A DNA stretch of 64,000 bases. Origin: Geobacter sp. UBA6151 (lineage in GTDB: Bacteria > Desulfobacterota > Desulfuromonadia > Geobacterales > Pseudopelobacteraceae). The translations under genes were made by a program, and so were the position numbers. The number at the start of each line of letters is the position of its first letter. Within the stretch, counting starts at the first letter, position 1. A model generated the notes under the pieces. The model did not search any database. It was not told the DNA's origin and saw only the letters and a list, made by a program, of their open reading frames with translations. Below are positions 17,301 through 24,967 of the stretch, piece by piece. The stretch covers positions 2,252 to 66,251 of the forward strand of contig DIUT01000043.1 in the NCBI GenBank assembly GCA_002423105.1, read 5' to 3'.

Positions 17301-20300
17301 TCGGTTCCGCCAAGGTGGCCAATGCCACCACGCTGAGCATCAAACTGACCGATGTCAAGGGCGCCGTGCTCGAAGGTACGGCGGATTACGCTGTGACAAA
17401 CGGCGCGGATACCCTGGACATAGCTGCTGGCTTTGCCCGAGACCTGTCCGACAATGCCGCGACGACTGATGCGCTGAGCGATGGCGTCATCACCATTCAG
17501 GCTGATGAAACCGCTCCCACCATCATCAGCGTCGCCGCCCCCACCAACGCTACCTACAAGGCCACGCAGCACCTCGACTTCACCGTCACCTTCAGCGAAG
17601 CGGTCACGGTCACCGGAACGCCGCAACTGGCTCTCACCATCGGCGGGGAAACCAAATACGCCACCTACCAGAGTGGTTCGACAACCGATGCCTTGCTATT
17701 CCGCTACACCGTGGAAGGCAGCCTGAACGACAGCGACGGCATCGCCGTGGCTTCGCCGCTCGACCTGAACTCGGGCGCCATCAAGGACGCAGCGGAAAAC
17801 GCAATCGCCAATTTGACCTTCACCCCGCCCACCACCACAGGCGTTCTGGTCGACAGCACTGTCCCGACCATCAGCTCCATATCCATTCCCAACGAAGCCA
17901 TGAAGATCGGCGACGTGGTCACTGCCACCATCACGGTGGCTGATGCCACGGGCGAAACGCTGACGCTGAAGAACGGTTCGACCATCAACGGCTTTGCGCT
18001 TGGCAGCCTGGCCAAGACCAACGACACCACCTACACGGCCACCTTCACCGTGGCGGCAGCAGGCACCGACCGGGCTGCGGGTGCAGACATTCCCGTCAGC
18101 GTCACGCTGGTCGACCCGGTCGGCAACGAAAGCACGGCGTTCGAGACCGCCATCAGCCAGGGCGGCGACGCCATCGACGCCAATGCGCCGAATGCGCCAG
18201 GCGGAGTGGCTTTGTTGTCTTCTGATGACACTGGTGTGTCAGACACCGATCTTCTGACCAACAAAACAGGGAATGTCACACTGTCCGGTACTGCGGAAGT
18301 TGGTGCAGCTATCTGGGTCAATGACGTCAACTCCGGCCAGGTTGCAGACGGTAGTGGTAATTTCAACGTGACAGCAGATCTTGGTGAAGGCAATGGAACC
18401 AGAAATTTTGCCTTGAAGGCAGTAGATGCAGTCGGCAATGAGAGTGAGGCGACTGGGATATCGATTTTCCAGGATACAACATCGCCCGTCGTGACCGCTG
18501 CATCCGCCGCCTATGCCGAAGTCAGCAATACCATCACGATCACTGGCACCGGTTTCGCCACCCTACTCGAAGGCGGAGAAGACGCCAACACCGACATCAA
18601 GGCGCGCCTCGACTGGACGAAGGTCACCTGGGACATTGACAGTGACGATACCGACAGCGTGACCTTCGTCGTGGATGATATCACCTCGGCCAAGGTGACA
18701 AACACAACTACCCTGACGATTGTGCTGGTCAATGATAAGGCGGTGGCGCTGGAAGGGTCAAGCAGCTACGGCGGCGCAAACGACAGCCTTGACGTGGCCA
18801 GTGGGTTCTTTGTCGACAAAGCAGGTAATATATCCACGCTGAGTGGTAGCTTGGTGGTGGCGGTGCCCCCAGCCACCTTGACCATAAATAACAGCAGCGG
18901 CGTGCTGACCCTCGGCGGTACGGCCAACGGCAACGTGACCATCGATCTGAACGCGCAAACCATCTCGGAAGGCTCGATGCCCGGCGGAGGACCGTTTTCC
19001 GAGGTGAACGCTAGCACTCTGAGCGGCGGCGGAATTATCGTCACCGGCAGGGATGGTGTTATGAATACAATTTACGGCACTTTGCAGGCCGACACGATTA
19101 TCGGCGGCGACAACAACGACAACATCCACTGGATTGGCGGTGCTGACACCCTCAGCGGCGGCACTGCAGGGCCGGGAAGCTCAGTTCTGTATTTTAGTCC
19201 ACTGACCACGCCGGAGAATGCCGCCGGGCTGGTCATCAACGCAAGCGAAACCGAGAAGATACTTGGGACAGGTCAGGTAGCAGGCGGCACGACGACAACG
19301 ATTGCGGCAGGCAAAGCGGCGTGGTACGGCACTACCGGTACTGCTATTACCGTGACCGACCAGGTGACTTTCAGTTTTTTTGACTCTTACAGTTTCGATA
19401 ATCATCCTACGCAATTCTTCGGCAGCGATTCAGCTTGGGATGTTATTTATGTAAATAGCAAGATAAGTGCGTCGGTGATCGATGGTGGTACGATCGGTGG
19501 CACACTCGCACTGACCGGGCAGATAGCTAATTTCACCAATGCTGGCGGTTTTGTCGTCAACCTGAGCGACAGTGAGCAAACGCTGCTGGACAGCATGCAG
19601 ATCGCCGGGGGAGCGAGTACGACAATTGCTGTCGGCAAGGTAGGCTTGATTGGTACTGCGGGAGCGAGCATTACCAACACTGATCAAATGACCGTCTCCA
19701 ATCTGAGTGGAGTTTGGTTCAGTGGCGGTGATAACCAAATCTGGGGAGATGATGATAGCAACCTGTTCCAAATAATCTCTCAGATGGGCAATAACTATAT
19801 AAATGGAGGAGATGGCGAGGATTCCGTGTATCTCAACACCACACAGTTGCCGACCAATGCAACCGGCTTTGCGGTGAATTTTGGAAGCAGTGAAGTCACT
19901 TTGCTTGATGATGCCAAGGTGGCCGCGGGATCAACAACGACAACGCTGGCTGCCGGCAAACTTGCCTTCATAGGTGCAGTGGGAACAGACATCACCAGCA
20001 CTAAGCAGAGTACGCTTGTGAGCATCGAGAAAGTTTATGGCGGAAGTGGCAACGACCAGTTCTTCGGTAGTGACAATGCCGATACGTTCGAAGGTGGCTC
20101 TGGTAGCGATCTGTTTGTCGGCGGCGCGGGCGACGACAGCCTCACCGGCGGCGACGGCGTGGATGTCTTCGTGTTCGAGACCAGCGCGGTAGACAACGGC
20201 GAGGACACCATCACCGGCTTCACGGCGGGTTCGGATGGTGACGTGCTGGATTTCAAAGCCTTCCTTGGCGGGAGTGCTCCGACCACTCTGGTCGATGTCG

Positions 20301-20608
20301 TCGCGGATGACGCCACCGGCGATCAGGCTGTGGCAAACGGCAACATCCTGCGCGTCACGGATAACGACAGTGATCTGGATGCAGGCGGAATCGCCGACTT
20401 GTTCGGCGGCAGCAGCAAGCCTTTCGGAGAGATCACGGCAAGCGACAAGTACGTGCTGATTACCGATGCCGGAAAGATCTGGTTCATCAACACCGCACTT
20501 GACAGCACTGCCAGCGATCTGACGGCGGACGACATCAAACTGGTCGGCACCCTCGACGGTGGCGTGACGCTGGCCAGTCTCGTAGACGCTAACTTCGGCA
20601 TCGCCTGA
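14372..20608 (+). CDS. Giant RTX-type secreted adhesin or surface-layer-like protein
   Basis: 2078 residues, strong RBS (AGGAGG). No Sec signal and no cysteine was seen, as expected for type I secreted proteins. The N-terminal 230 residues are helical with two related segments (SPADTNWGAAATHYN and DPADTTWGNAATLFD). A calcium-type loop DKNGDGILNPGE lies near residue 265. The middle holds Ig-like/bacterial-adhesin modules; residues about 907-1035 and 1368-1490 are two copies of one module. Residues about 1600-1910 hold three copies of a 106-residue repeat. RTX nonapeptides (GGSGNDQFFG, GGAGDDSLTGGDG) lie near 1890-1935, followed by a typical C-terminal secretion domain. Segment 15340-15990 is more AT-rich. 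No type I transporter genes are in the window. Confidence 0.9.
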   Translation: MSLTTEQQTRILQITQMMFGAAPGAEYLEQFESFVTSGHSAAGLAQVLSGTVAFFGTAYSASLTPSQFADTFVNDLVGDHASAENKAGASSYIVDRMAQGADQATIISEITQALSSVSPADTNWGAAATHYNTTVVTRIVDNLLGTSVSDTNKEAVTDHMLGLMAGGQSLGSVIEWAATALDGVDPADTTWGNAATLFDNRIEISRYYSVDKAGAATDVGTLKQVLSGVTIAEGSVASAKAMFDNPLNGTVQDGYISGATVFVDKNGDGILNPGETSVVTDAQGNFTLPAGAFGKIIVSGGTDIGTNLPFTGSFTAPAGSAVVNPLTTLVQAVEEKIGSFVGFEFIQNLVARSLGLPFGTSMTHIDPINYINSPESNGQALGTKMLASAVQLNNLLTMVGSALDGSSTMNYTQAFNTIINSLAEIVVDRAVVPGGITNGVAPLSLSDSAVISQVISNAAAISGISISTSLTNNIATLVSDNNQTISTVMNGSGTPTEKLTQIMQVGAVAQGEVSDAIRTTLASGSGDLTTVVTNYTGSAFDTLVNTAPIGDVLGNGTIATPIVITPTTPPPSDGGTPSPTFTVTETAGVVEFGGTATGNITIAWAGTVGDSVATFTRQSVTATTTPDFHGTATKITLASGQTLAATAANVTGVTIDGAGTVAVTALQSTLAADLSGIAATTTTVTGSFAQENTVEQFTGKLGNAKLIVTSAVGGGIDLTSADEIDSEATYQVGASAFILANIADLSGKQVTGAGGVGLRIYSTDDASAVDTSQMSLSDIQLLVLDSVNISDNSSLGNVSTFVIVEDETFTLTAAQASGKTILGEGGVTITGFAADTDLSGITVEGTVTGTVTASVDLSAVDLTKLTALTVGADNGDIITATVSPQQYAAWKDTVTVGNNDFFQSSDETAPETTIASAAYEEETNTLTITGTKFDELLETGETASTDIKGRLDWSKLVWDINGDDDATANVTFELSDIGSAKVANATTLSIKLTDVKGAVLEGTADYAVTNGADTLDIAAGFARDLSDNAATTDALSDGVITIQADETAPTIISVAAPTNATYKATQHLDFTVTFSEAVTVTGTPQLALTIGGETKYATYQSGSTTDALLFRYTVEGSLNDSDGIAVASPLDLNSGAIKDAAENAIANLTFTPPTTTGVLVDSTVPTISSISIPNEAMKIGDVVTATITVADATGETLTLKNGSTINGFALGSLAKTNDTTYTATFTVAAAGTDRAAGADIPVSVTLVDPVGNESTAFETAISQGGDAIDANAPNAPGGVALLSSDDTGVSDTDLLTNKTGNVTLSGTAEVGAAIWVNDVNSGQVADGSGNFNVTADLGEGNGTRNFALKAVDAVGNESEATGISIFQDTTSPVVTAASAAYAEVSNTITITGTGFATLLEGGEDANTDIKARLDWTKVTWDIDSDDTDSVTFVVDDITSAKVTNTTTLTIVLVNDKAVALEGSSSYGGANDSLDVASGFFVDKAGNISTLSGSLVVAVPPATLTINNSSGVLTLGGTANGNVTIDLNAQTISEGSMPGGGPFSEVNASTLSGGGIIVTGRDGVMNTIYGTLQADTIIGGDNNDNIHWIGGADTLSGGTAGPGSSVLYFSPLTTPENAAGLVINASETEKILGTGQVAGGTTTTIAAGKAAWYGTTGTAITVTDQVTFSFFDSYSFDNHPTQFFGSDSAWDVIYVNSKISASVIDGGTIGGTLALTGQIANFTNAGGFVVNLSDSEQTLLDSMQIAGGASTTIAVGKVGLIGTAGASITNTDQMTVSNLSGVWFSGGDNQIWGDDDSNLFQIISQMGNNYINGGDGEDSVYLNTTQLPTNATGFAVNFGSSEVTLLDDAKVAAGSTTTTLAAGKLAFIGAVGTDITSTKQSTLVSIEKVYGGSGNDQFFGSDNADTFEGGSGSDLFVGGAGDDSLTGGDGVDVFVFETSAVDNGEDTITGFTAGSDGDVLDFKAFLGGSAPTTLVDVVADDATGDQAVANGNILRVTDNDSDLDAGGIADLFGGSSKPFGEITASDKYVLITDAGKIWFINTALDSTASDLTADDIKLVGTLDGGVTLASLVDANFGIA

Positions 20609-20622
20609 CGCCAATCCATCTT

Positions 20623-20652
20623 CCCCGCCCCCGCAAGGGGGCGGGGATTTTT
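20623..20652 (+). terminator. Intrinsic terminator of the RTX gene
   Basis: CCCCGCCCCC pairs with GGGGGCGGGG around GCAA, followed by ATTTTT. Confidence 0.9.
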
Positions 20653-20688
20653 CCGAACCATTTTGAATTTAGACTGAGGAGAACTGCA

Positions 20689-21069
20689 ATGAGATTGTCC
20701 GCATATTTGATGGTTTTTTCCACGCTGGCCTTTTCAACCAACGCATCAGCCTGCGAGAAGTGGAAGTCGGAAATAGCCTCAATGGCCTGGCAGCTTGGCG
20801 GATACATCAAAGCGTTTACAAAATACTCGGGTGGCAGTGGCGAGGTCATGCACCATCAACTTTCCGACAAGTCGCGGGAAATCGCCGTAAAAATGAAGAA
20901 ACTTCAATCTTATGCCAGTTCCACGGCCTCGTGTGAGGATATGGATGGCAAGTATGAAAGACGCAGAAACCTGTTGTTGAACACGATCAGAACGGCTCTG
21001 CCCATCGTATCGAACGGTAAATATCTTGCCCCGGCAATCAAGGACGCCCTGGATAAAGAAAAGGATTGA
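20689..21069 (+). CDS. Small exported protein of unknown function
   Basis: 126 residues with a Sec signal peptide (cleavage after NASA, about residue 20). The mature part is helical and charged and has two cysteines (SACEKW and ASCEDM) that may form a disulfide. No family recognised. It lies directly after the RTX gene terminator with GAGGAG before the ATG, so it is probably separately transcribed. Confidence 0.7.
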   Translation: MRLSAYLMVFSTLAFSTNASACEKWKSEIASMAWQLGGYIKAFTKYSGGSGEVMHHQLSDKSREIAVKMKKLQSYASSTASCEDMDGKYERRRNLLLNTIRTALPIVSNGKYLAPAIKDALDKEKD

Positions 21070-21167
21070 CCGGGCCAAAAGGGAGCAGTCCTGTATCACG
21101 CTGAAGGTAGCGGGTGCCATATCTGCTGAAGGTGTTGGGGGCGATATAAGAAGGTCGGCGGCAGGTC

Positions 21168-21602
21168 TTAAAATTGAATCACTTCAAACTCCAACGATTT
21201 TGCGGCATCGGCCATGGTTTTGTCTGCTGTCACCAGTATGTCCACGCCAGTCTCTTTTGCAATCACCAGATGCATGGCGTCAAGTGTACGTACTGGAATG
21301 TTTCCAAGTATGGCCATAATATTAACGGCTCCTGCCGCCAACTCCGGCGGGAATGGATGACAGGTTAAAAACTTTCTGCGTATATCTTCCTGGAACGTGG
21401 CGAATATTTCCGCTTCAAGCATGATGGTAATATCGTTTTCCCGTCTGCGCCTTGCCAGAAGGCAGCGCATCTCCACCACAGTCAGATCACTGATGGACAC
21501 AGGGCCATGTTGTTGCAGATAGCGCTCCACCTCTTCGGAATGGTGTTCATTGACATACCACTTTGCCAGTGCGCTGGTGTCAAAGTAGATGCCGCCGCTC
21601 AT
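21168..21602 (-). CDS. PIN-domain ribonuclease toxin (VapC family)
   Basis: 144 residues. PIN acidic residues are visible at YFDTSALAKW (first Asp), in the middle EMRC, and RTLDAMHLV and TADKTMADAA toward the end. VapC toxins cleave specific tRNA or rRNA; the target is not predictable here. The start overlaps the stop of the antitoxin gene by 4 bp (ATGA), the normal antitoxin-then-toxin order. Confidence 0.9.
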   Translation of the reverse strand: MSGGIYFDTSALAKWYVNEHHSEEVERYLQQHGPVSISDLTVVEMRCLLARRRRENDITIMLEAEIFATFQEDIRRKFLTCHPFPPELAAGAVNIMAILGNIPVRTLDAMHLVIAKETGVDILVTADKTMADAAKSLEFEVIQF

Positions 21603-21823
21603 CGTTCATCCCTGTCAGCACGCACAAGCTGTTCGCTTCCTGTTTTCAGGCATGGGGATCTCTCCCGCAGGTATTTGTGTGAAGGCATGTCAAGACACCT
21701 GTTGACAGGGAGCACACGTGCCACATCTTTTCCTCTTTTTGTGATGGTCACTTCACCTTCCAGAGTCAAAATCTGTTCAATGCAAGACAATGACTGGCGT
21801 GCTTCGCGGATAGACAATTTCAT
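21599..21823 (-). CDS. Phd/YefM-type antitoxin
   Basis: About 74 residues. The N-terminus MKLSIREARQSLSCIEQILTLEGEVTITKRGK follows the Phd/prevent-host-death pattern of DNA-binding antitoxins. GGAG precedes the start; a GTG one codon upstream (21826) is the alternative. It is coupled to the PIN toxin. Such antitoxins usually autorepress the operon. Confidence 0.85.
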   Translation of the reverse strand: MKLSIREARQSLSCIEQILTLEGEVTITKRGKDVARVLPVNRCLDMPSHKYLRERSPCLKTGSEQLVRADRDER

Positions 21824-21941
21824 CACGGCTTTTCTCCATGTACATCTAATTTATGTGACACATTAATTTTCAATGTAGCACATGTGGCGACAGGCACAAA
21901 CTGATAATAATTTCCTGTAACTGCTCAAATACCGGTGGATA

Positions 21942-22042
21942 GCATCAGCATGATGATTGTAAAGGTGTATCGCATCCTGACCATCATCGGCTTCCATCAT
22001 CTTGTAACCGTAATTCGTCAATAACTGTAACCGCAATTTTTT
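21942..22042 (-). pseudogene. Relic of a response-regulator receiver domain
   Basis: An 89-codon frame on the minus strand contains KLRLQLLTNYGYKMMEADDGQDAIHLYNHHADAI (shown in two parts: KLRLQLLTNYGYKMME and ADDGQDAIHLYNHHADAI). This matches the alpha1-beta2-alpha2 part of receiver domains, where a typical version reads LLxxxGYxVxEAxDGxxAL. The phosphorylation aspartate and the rest are absent. The flanks show no similarity to a kinase. It is best read as a fragment left after a deletion. Stretch 21827-22110 holds nothing else recognisable. Confidence 0.45.
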
Positions 22043-22110
22043 GATGCAGGTCAAGGCAGACCCACTGCCAAATGTGTTATCCGTACCGCAACCAGGAGTA
22101 CGGAGAAACC

Positions 22111-22446
22111 ATGTCTTTAGGCCACCTCCCAAAAATCACCGCATCACTTTTGCTTGCCCTGTATCTGTTCTCCCCCGGCAGTGTGGCAGTGCATCTTCTG
22201 GAGGAGAGTATCTTCTGCGGCCATGCTGAAGAACCAATTCATCTTGAGCAGCGGGCACCGATGAAAAACGGTATGCAGAGCGGGTCATTGCTGTGCAGTG
22301 TCTGTGATCACGGTGATGCTGCAATTCCAGCAGCAAGCCGCAATGCACGTCATCTGGCGCCACAGCCTTCATACCTGACCTCCGGAATGGGTATAACCCC
22401 GGAGAGAATACCTGACCCACCGTTTATCCCTCCTGAAAATGTGTGA
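22111..22446 (+). CDS. Small exported protein of unknown function
   Basis: 111 residues. N-terminal hydrophobic signal (residues 8-28) and a later CSVCDHGD motif that may bind metal or form a disulfide; the layout is loosely like DUF2946 proteins, but I would not assign it. RBS GGAGAAACC precedes ATG 22111. It lies 59 bp upstream of the DUF6448-like gene, so the two may be cotranscribed. Confidence 0.6.
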   Translation: MSLGHLPKITASLLLALYLFSPGSVAVHLLEESIFCGHAEEPIHLEQRAPMKNGMQSGSLLCSVCDHGDAAIPAASRNARHLAPQPSYLTSGMGITPERIPDPPFIPPENV

Positions 22447-22505
22447 GAATCTGGCCCGTAGTCTGTCAAACAACATCATACATTCAGATCAAGGAGAACT
22501 AATTC

Positions 22506-23153
22506 ATGAGAAACAGTACTCGTTTTAAATCATGCAGTATGGCTATTGTCTTGTCCCTGATGGTTGAATTCAGTGCTTCCAGCGCCTTTGCCCATTGTGA
22601 CACCGTTGATGGACCGGTGGTGCAGGATGCGATGACGGCGCTGGAGAAGGGGGATGTGACGTCGGTACTCAAGTGGGTGCGCAAACAGGATGAGAAGCAG
22701 GTGAAAGCTGCGTTCGCAAAGGCCCTGGCAGCAAAGGGTAATGAAGGAAAGCGTGAAAAAGAGGAGCACCGTTTTTTTGAGCTGCTGGTAAAGGTGCATC
22801 GTGCCTCGGAAGGGGCTCCCTACACCGGCGTGAAACCTGCCGGTTCGGTTGATCCGGCCATTGCGGCGGCTGACCGGGCGCTGGCCAGTGGCGATGCAAC
22901 GGAGCTGGTGAAAATTGTAACCGAAACGGTGAAGAAGGGGCTGCATGAGCGCTTCAGCAAGGCAGCGGAAAGCCGTGCAAAGGCGGACAGCTCGGTGGAG
23001 GCCGGTCGCCATTTCGTGCGTGACTATGTTGAGTTTACCCATTATGTAGAGGGGCTGGTCAAGGGGGCTGAAGCCGGACACGGCCATGATGCCCACAAGG
23101 CTTCGGATGGCCATGACAAGCATAAGAAAGTAAAAGCTAAACATGATCATTAA
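22506..23153 (+). CDS. Exported DUF6448-like protein with His-rich tail
   Basis: 215 residues with a signal peptide (cleavage after AFA, about residue 28). The mature protein starts HCDTVDGPVV, the typical opening of the DUF6448 group. The body is helical. The last 30 residues are rich in histidine and lysine (GHGHDAHKASDGHDKHKK), suggesting binding of a divalent metal. AAGGAG precedes ATG 22506. Function unknown. Confidence 0.75.
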   Translation: MRNSTRFKSCSMAIVLSLMVEFSASSAFAHCDTVDGPVVQDAMTALEKGDVTSVLKWVRKQDEKQVKAAFAKALAAKGNEGKREKEEHRFFELLVKVHRASEGAPYTGVKPAGSVDPAIAAADRALASGDATELVKIVTETVKKGLHERFSKAAESRAKADSSVEAGRHFVRDYVEFTHYVEGLVKGAEAGHGHDAHKASDGHDKHKKVKAKHDH

Positions 23154-23193
23154 GTTGGTCATTCACAGTAATGATCAGGTTTTTGAAGTCCGC

Positions 23194-23282
23194 AACCCCC
23201 CCTCTCCCTAACCCTCTCCCGCCAGGGGAGAGGGGGATTAAAAGCTCCCCTCCCTTGATGGGAGGGGTTGGGGGAGGGGGTA
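23194..23282. repeat. Compound GC-rich palindromic repeat, copy 3
   Basis: Two internal hairpins (CCCTCTCCC/GGGAGAGGG at 23212-23234 and CCCCTCCC/GGGAGGGG at 23247-23267) lie inside outer complementary arms (AACCCCCCCTC near 23194 and GGGGGAGGGGGT near 23270), giving a three-way-junction fold. It sits in the gene-free stretch 23154-23459, which also holds a promoter and an early terminator. Confidence 0.7.
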
Positions 23283-23319
23283 AGCCGTGATTGACAGTAA
23301 GCTGCCGCGGGTATTCCGT

Positions 23320-23348
23320 TTGACATTACTGCTTGTGGCCTGTACAGT
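23320..23348 (+). promoter_or_regulatory. Strong sigma-70-type promoter upstream of rhlE
   Basis: TTGACA and TACAGT separated by 17 bp. Transcription would begin near 23355, giving a leader of about 105 nt that contains the hairpin at 23404-23431. Confidence 0.7.
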
Positions 23349-23403
23349 AGCTGCACATTATCAGATTGTTCCAGGAAAGATCACGAGTACCCACAGAATT
23401 CGT

Positions 23404-23431
23404 AGCCCCGGAAAAACTTTCGGGGCTTTTT
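23404..23431 (+). terminator. Terminator-like hairpin in the rhlE leader
   Basis: AGCCCCG pairs with CGGGGCT around a 10-nt loop and is followed by TTTTT. Because it lies between the promoter and the rhlE start, it may attenuate rhlE or end a short RNA of about 75 nt. Confidence 0.65.
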
Positions 23432-23459
23432 CGTATGGAACACAGAAAGAAGGACGTAG

Positions 23460-24791
23460 ATGCCGTTTCAGTCGTTCAGTTTTCATCCCAAAGTAGTCGC
23501 AGGCGTCACTGCTGCCGGTTACACCACTCCCACACCGATCCAGGCTCAGGCCATTCCCAAAATCATGGCCGGTCATGACCTGATGGGCTTGGCCCAGACC
23601 GGTACTGGCAAGACTGCCGCCTTTGCTTTGCCGATTCTGCATCGGCTGATGCAGGGTCCACGCAAACAGATCCGCGCACTGGTGATTGCCCCCACCCGCG
23701 AACTGGCGGAACAGATCAATGATGCCATTTTGGACCTGGGCAACCAGACCCGTCTGAAGAGTATTACCGTCTATGGCGGGGTAGGGGTTAATCCCCAGAT
23801 CGAGAAGCTGAAAAACGGTGTCGAGATCGTGGTGGCCTGCCCCGGCCGCCTGCTGGACCATATGAGCCAGGGGACCATCGATCTCTCGAACCTGGAACTG
23901 CTGGTTCTGGATGAGGCGGACCAGATGTTCGACATGGGCTTTCTGCCGGATATCCGCCGTATCCTGAAGCAGCTGCCCCCCCAGCGTCAGACCCTGCTGT
24001 TTTCTGCCACCATGCCGCCAGAAATCCGTGGTCTGGCCCGGGAAATCCTGCGGGACCCCGCCACCGTGCAGGTGGATACCGTAGCCCCGGCTGCCACGGT
24101 CACCCATGCCCTGTATCCGGTCGCCCAGCACCTGAAGACTCCGCTTTTGATGCAGTTGTTGAAGCATACCGATACCGAATCGGTACTGATTTTCACCCGC
24201 ACCAAGCACCGTGCCAAGCGGCTGGGGGAACAGCTTGAGAAGGCCGGTTACACGGCAGCCTCATTGCAGGGCAATCTTTCCCAGAACCGCCGCCAGGCTG
24301 CCATGGAAGGCTTCCGCAGCGGTGAATTCCAGATACTGGTAGCCACTGACATTGCAGCCCGCGGCATTGATGTATCCCAGGTATCTCACGTAATTAATTA
24401 TGATATTCCGGATACTGTCGAGGCCTATATCCACCGTATCGGTCGTACCGGTCGGGCAGCCCGTAGCGGTGACGCCTTTACCCTGGTAAGTGATGAAGAC
24501 GGCATCATGGTGCGCGCCATTGAACGCACCCTAGGCGCGGCCATTGAACGCCGTACCGTGGACGGTTTTGATTATGCCGTGGCTGCTCCCCGCAAGGATG
24601 AGGAGTTTGCCCGACCGCCGCGCCCTCCCAGAGTGCAGAGGCCAAAGGCAAAAACACCGGCAGGGCAGGGGGCGGCAGCTCCCGTGCACACCGGTAAAAA
24701 ACCGGCAGCCCCGGCCAACAAGCCATCAGGTGGCAAAGCAACGCCTTCAGGCAGTGTGCGCCATCCACAACGCTCCCAAAGGTCTCGTTAA
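23460..24791 (+). CDS. rhlE: DEAD-box RNA helicase (RhlE type)
   Basis: 443 residues. All helicase motifs are visible: Q motif TPTPIQAQAIP, motif I AQTGTGKTAAF, Ia PTRELAEQ, II DEAD, III SAT, IV-V ATDIAARGIDV, VI HRIGRTGRAAR. The C-terminal 75 residues are basic and low in complexity (KTPAGQGAAAPVHTGKKPAAP), typical of RhlE tails that bind RNA. Likely roles are ribosome assembly and RNA decay, often cold-induced. RBS AAGGACG. Ends in a terminator at 24810-24838. Confidence 0.93.
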   Translation: MPFQSFSFHPKVVAGVTAAGYTTPTPIQAQAIPKIMAGHDLMGLAQTGTGKTAAFALPILHRLMQGPRKQIRALVIAPTRELAEQINDAILDLGNQTRLKSITVYGGVGVNPQIEKLKNGVEIVVACPGRLLDHMSQGTIDLSNLELLVLDEADQMFDMGFLPDIRRILKQLPPQRQTLLFSATMPPEIRGLAREILRDPATVQVDTVAPAATVTHALYPVAQHLKTPLLMQLLKHTDTESVLIFTRTKHRAKRLGEQLEKAGYTAASLQGNLSQNRRQAAMEGFRSGEFQILVATDIAARGIDVSQVSHVINYDIPDTVEAYIHRIGRTGRAARSGDAFTLVSDEDGIMVRAIERTLGAAIERRTVDGFDYAVAAPRKDEEFARPPRPPRVQRPKAKTPAGQGAAAPVHTGKKPAAPANKPSGGKATPSGSVRHPQRSQRSR

Positions 24792-24809
24792 GATAGATTG
24801 TATGTTGAG

Positions 24810-24838
24810 AGAAAAGCCCGTGAAAACGGGCTTTTCTG
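24810..24838 (+). terminator. Intrinsic terminator after rhlE
   Basis: AGAAAAGCCCG pairs with CGGGCTTTTCT around a 6-nt loop. Confidence 0.85.
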
Positions 24839-24967
24839 TTGGGGACGTTCAGCAACTGTACAAAATTGTTGATAATTATGACAGAAATGTGATAAATTCT
24901 GCGCCCCTCCCATTACATGGTTGTTACGTCCGGTGAGGAACCGCTGCATACCGGAGGCATTAACCCT

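Noticed and set aside
16754..17626. 290-codon minus-strand frame inside the RTX gene
   Set aside because: GC-rich repetitive coding sequence commonly gives long antisense frames; the product is Gly/Asp-rich with no start signal.
23287..23496. 69-codon frame with a hydrophobic start upstream of rhlE
   Set aside because: It spans a near-consensus promoter and the terminator hairpin and has no RBS; regulatory DNA explains it better.
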